Shown here: in pieces, positions 5,387-6,165 of the stretch
How the letters are laid out: each line of letters begins with the position of its first letter
Position numbering within the stretch: the stretch's first letter is position 1
DNA from: Caldisericota bacterium
GTDB taxonomy: Bacteria > CG03 > B21-G15
Direction: 5' to 3'
Length of the DNA stretch: 6,165 bases
Assembly (NCBI GenBank): GCA_003650255.1
Contig: QMOP01000086.1
Span: forward strand, 1-6,165
Notes under the pieces: generated by a model
Database searches by the model: none
Told to the model about the DNA's origin: nothing
The model's input: the letters and a program-made list of their open reading frames with translations, nothing else
Position numbers and translations under genes: made by a program

Positions 5387-6076
5387 ATGGGAAAGAAGAG
5401 GCAGTTTTTAATTATTGGACTTGGTGGGTTTGGTTTTGCTCTTGCAAAGGCAATATCTAAAAGGGGAGGGGTGGTTTTTGCTGTTGATAAAGAGGAAAGG
5501 TTAGTTGAGGAGATAAAGGATTTTGTTGAGGTTGCTGCACGGCTTGATGCAACGGATTATAAGGCACTTAAATCATTTGGAGTTGAGAATATAGATGTTG
5601 GGATTGTCTGTATTGGAGCAGTTGAGGAGAATCTCCTTGCTACAATTCTTCTAAAAAAACTTGGTGTTCCAAAGATATTTTCAAGGGCTGTTTCTCCTCT
5701 TCAAAAGGAGATTCTGAAGGCACTGGAGGTTACAAGAATTATTGAGGTTGAGCAGGAGTTTGCAGATGCATTTGCTTTATCTCTTGTTGAGAGGGATGTT
5801 TTCAAGCAGATATCTTTAAGTGAGGGTTATAGTGTTGTTGAACTTAAGGTGCCAGAGGCTTTTATTGGAAAGAAATTGAAGGAACTTGATTTAAGGAAAA
5901 GATATAAGGTAAATGTTGTAGCCATTAAAAGGAAGGAACCACAGATTGATGAAGGAGGAAGGAGAGAAATCGTTGAGAGGCTTGACCCTGTTCCTGACCC
6001 CGAGATAAAGTTTAGAGAGGATGATATTATTATAGTTGCTGGAAAGGATGAGAATATTGCAAAGTTATCAAAGTGA
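5387..6076 (+). CDS. ktrA: KtrA/TrkA-type RCK regulatory subunit of a potassium uptake system
   Basis: This 229-residue protein is close to the length of KtrA (about 220). The N-terminal RCK_N Rossmann domain (about 5-130) has IIGLGGFG (G11-x-G13-x-x-G16), the strand-end acid D34 in FAVDKE for the nucleotide ribose, and ARLDATDYKAL (51-61), the conserved D-A-T-D turn. A C-terminal RCK_C domain follows (about 140-226: FIGKKLKELDL...REDDIIIVAGKDENI). Such subunits form cytoplasmic rings that bind nucleotides (ATP/ADP or NAD) and gate a KtrB/TrkH membrane channel. The 229-residue, single-RCK layout fits Ktr rather than the double-length TrkA of enterobacteria. The ATG at 5387 gives the usual MGKKRQFLIIGLG start, but no Shine-Dalgarno precedes it (only A/T), so a leaderless or nearly leaderless mRNA is possible. 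The stop overlaps the next gene by GTGA. Confidence 0.92.
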   Translation: MGKKRQFLIIGLGGFGFALAKAISKRGGVVFAVDKEERLVEEIKDFVEVAARLDATDYKALKSFGVENIDVGIVCIGAVEENLLATILLKKLGVPKIFSRAVSPLQKEILKALEVTRIIEVEQEFADAFALSLVERDVFKQISLSEGYSVVELKVPEAFIGKKLKELDLRKRYKVNVVAIKRKEPQIDEGGRREIVERLDPVPDPEIKFREDDIIIVAGKDENIAKLSK

Positions 6077-6165
6077 ACTTTAGAATCTCTTTTATAATAA
6101 ATCTTGTTCTTGTTATTTTTACAATTGTCTTAGCAGTAATTTTTGGCGATGGATATCTTCTTTAC
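6073..6165 (+). CDS. N-terminus of probable KtrB/TrkH potassium channel subunit (3' end outside window)
   Basis: A GTG at 6073 overlaps the ktrA-like stop (GTGA) and opens a frame that stays open for all 31 codons to the window edge. The peptide begins MNFRISFIIN and continues with the hydrophobic stretch LVLVIFTIVLAVIF, a first transmembrane helix, then GDGYLLY. A membrane protein overlapping a KtrA-type gene is normally its KtrB/TrkH partner, which moves potassium across the inner membrane. The identification rests on position, the overlap and the helix, because none of the family's selectivity-filter repeats lie in the window. No clear Shine-Dalgarno precedes the GTG, so coupling to ktrA is likely. 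Confidence 0.65.
   Translation, partial: MNFRISFIINLVLVIFTIVLAVIFGDGYLLY

Overview
The window is AT-rich and has one coding strand (+). It carries six tightly packed genes, a GC-rich palindromic spacer, and the beginning of a potassium-uptake pair. Arginine is written almost only as AGA/AGG, starts are ATG with some purine-rich Shine-Dalgarno sites, and two proteins begin with lipoprotein-type signal peptides. Together these suggest an uncultivated, possibly thermophilic bacterium. The gene content (archaeo-eukaryotic-type primase features, MEMO, AMMECR1, PflX-like radical SAM) is also common in archaea, so the domain assignment is likely but not proven, and no phylum is claimed.

Positions 1-5170 look like one operon. 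Four junctions are 4-base ATGA overlaps (943, 3199, 3525, 4433) and a fifth is a longer overlap or a short gap, depending on the start chosen. The order is: (1) the 3' part of a primase-like protein, cut by the window edge, with an AEP motif-III-like segment and a cysteine-rich C-terminus reminiscent of PriL; (2) a TIM-barrel metalloprotein that keeps all nine metal-ligand positions of endonuclease IV; (3) a fused MEMO-AMMECR1 protein, i.e. AmmeMemoRadiSam proteins B and A in one chain; (4) a small predicted lipoprotein of unknown function; (5) a radical SAM protein of the PflX/COG1313 type; (6) a divergent RNase HII-like protein that lacks part of the usual catalytic set.

Positions 5171-5386 hold no gene. 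They contain a roughly 106-base imperfect hairpin at 61% GC inside very AT-rich DNA, followed by a possible promoter. From 5387 there is a KtrA/TrkA-type RCK regulator and, overlapping its stop by GTGA, the first 31 codons of a membrane protein that is probably its KtrB/TrkH channel partner.

Two themes run through the operon. Genes 1, 2 and 6 point to nucleic acid metabolism (primase, possible AP endonuclease, RNase H fold). Genes 3 to 5 form a variant of the AmmeMemoRadiSam module, in which MEMO and AMMECR1 are fused, a small lipoprotein is inserted, and the radical SAM partner is of the PflX type rather than the usual COG1180-like type. The biochemical role of that module is not established. 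The most notable local detail is the fused gene's three plausible starts: one gives a lipoprotein, one a cytoplasmic MEMO-AMMECR1, and one AMMECR1 alone.
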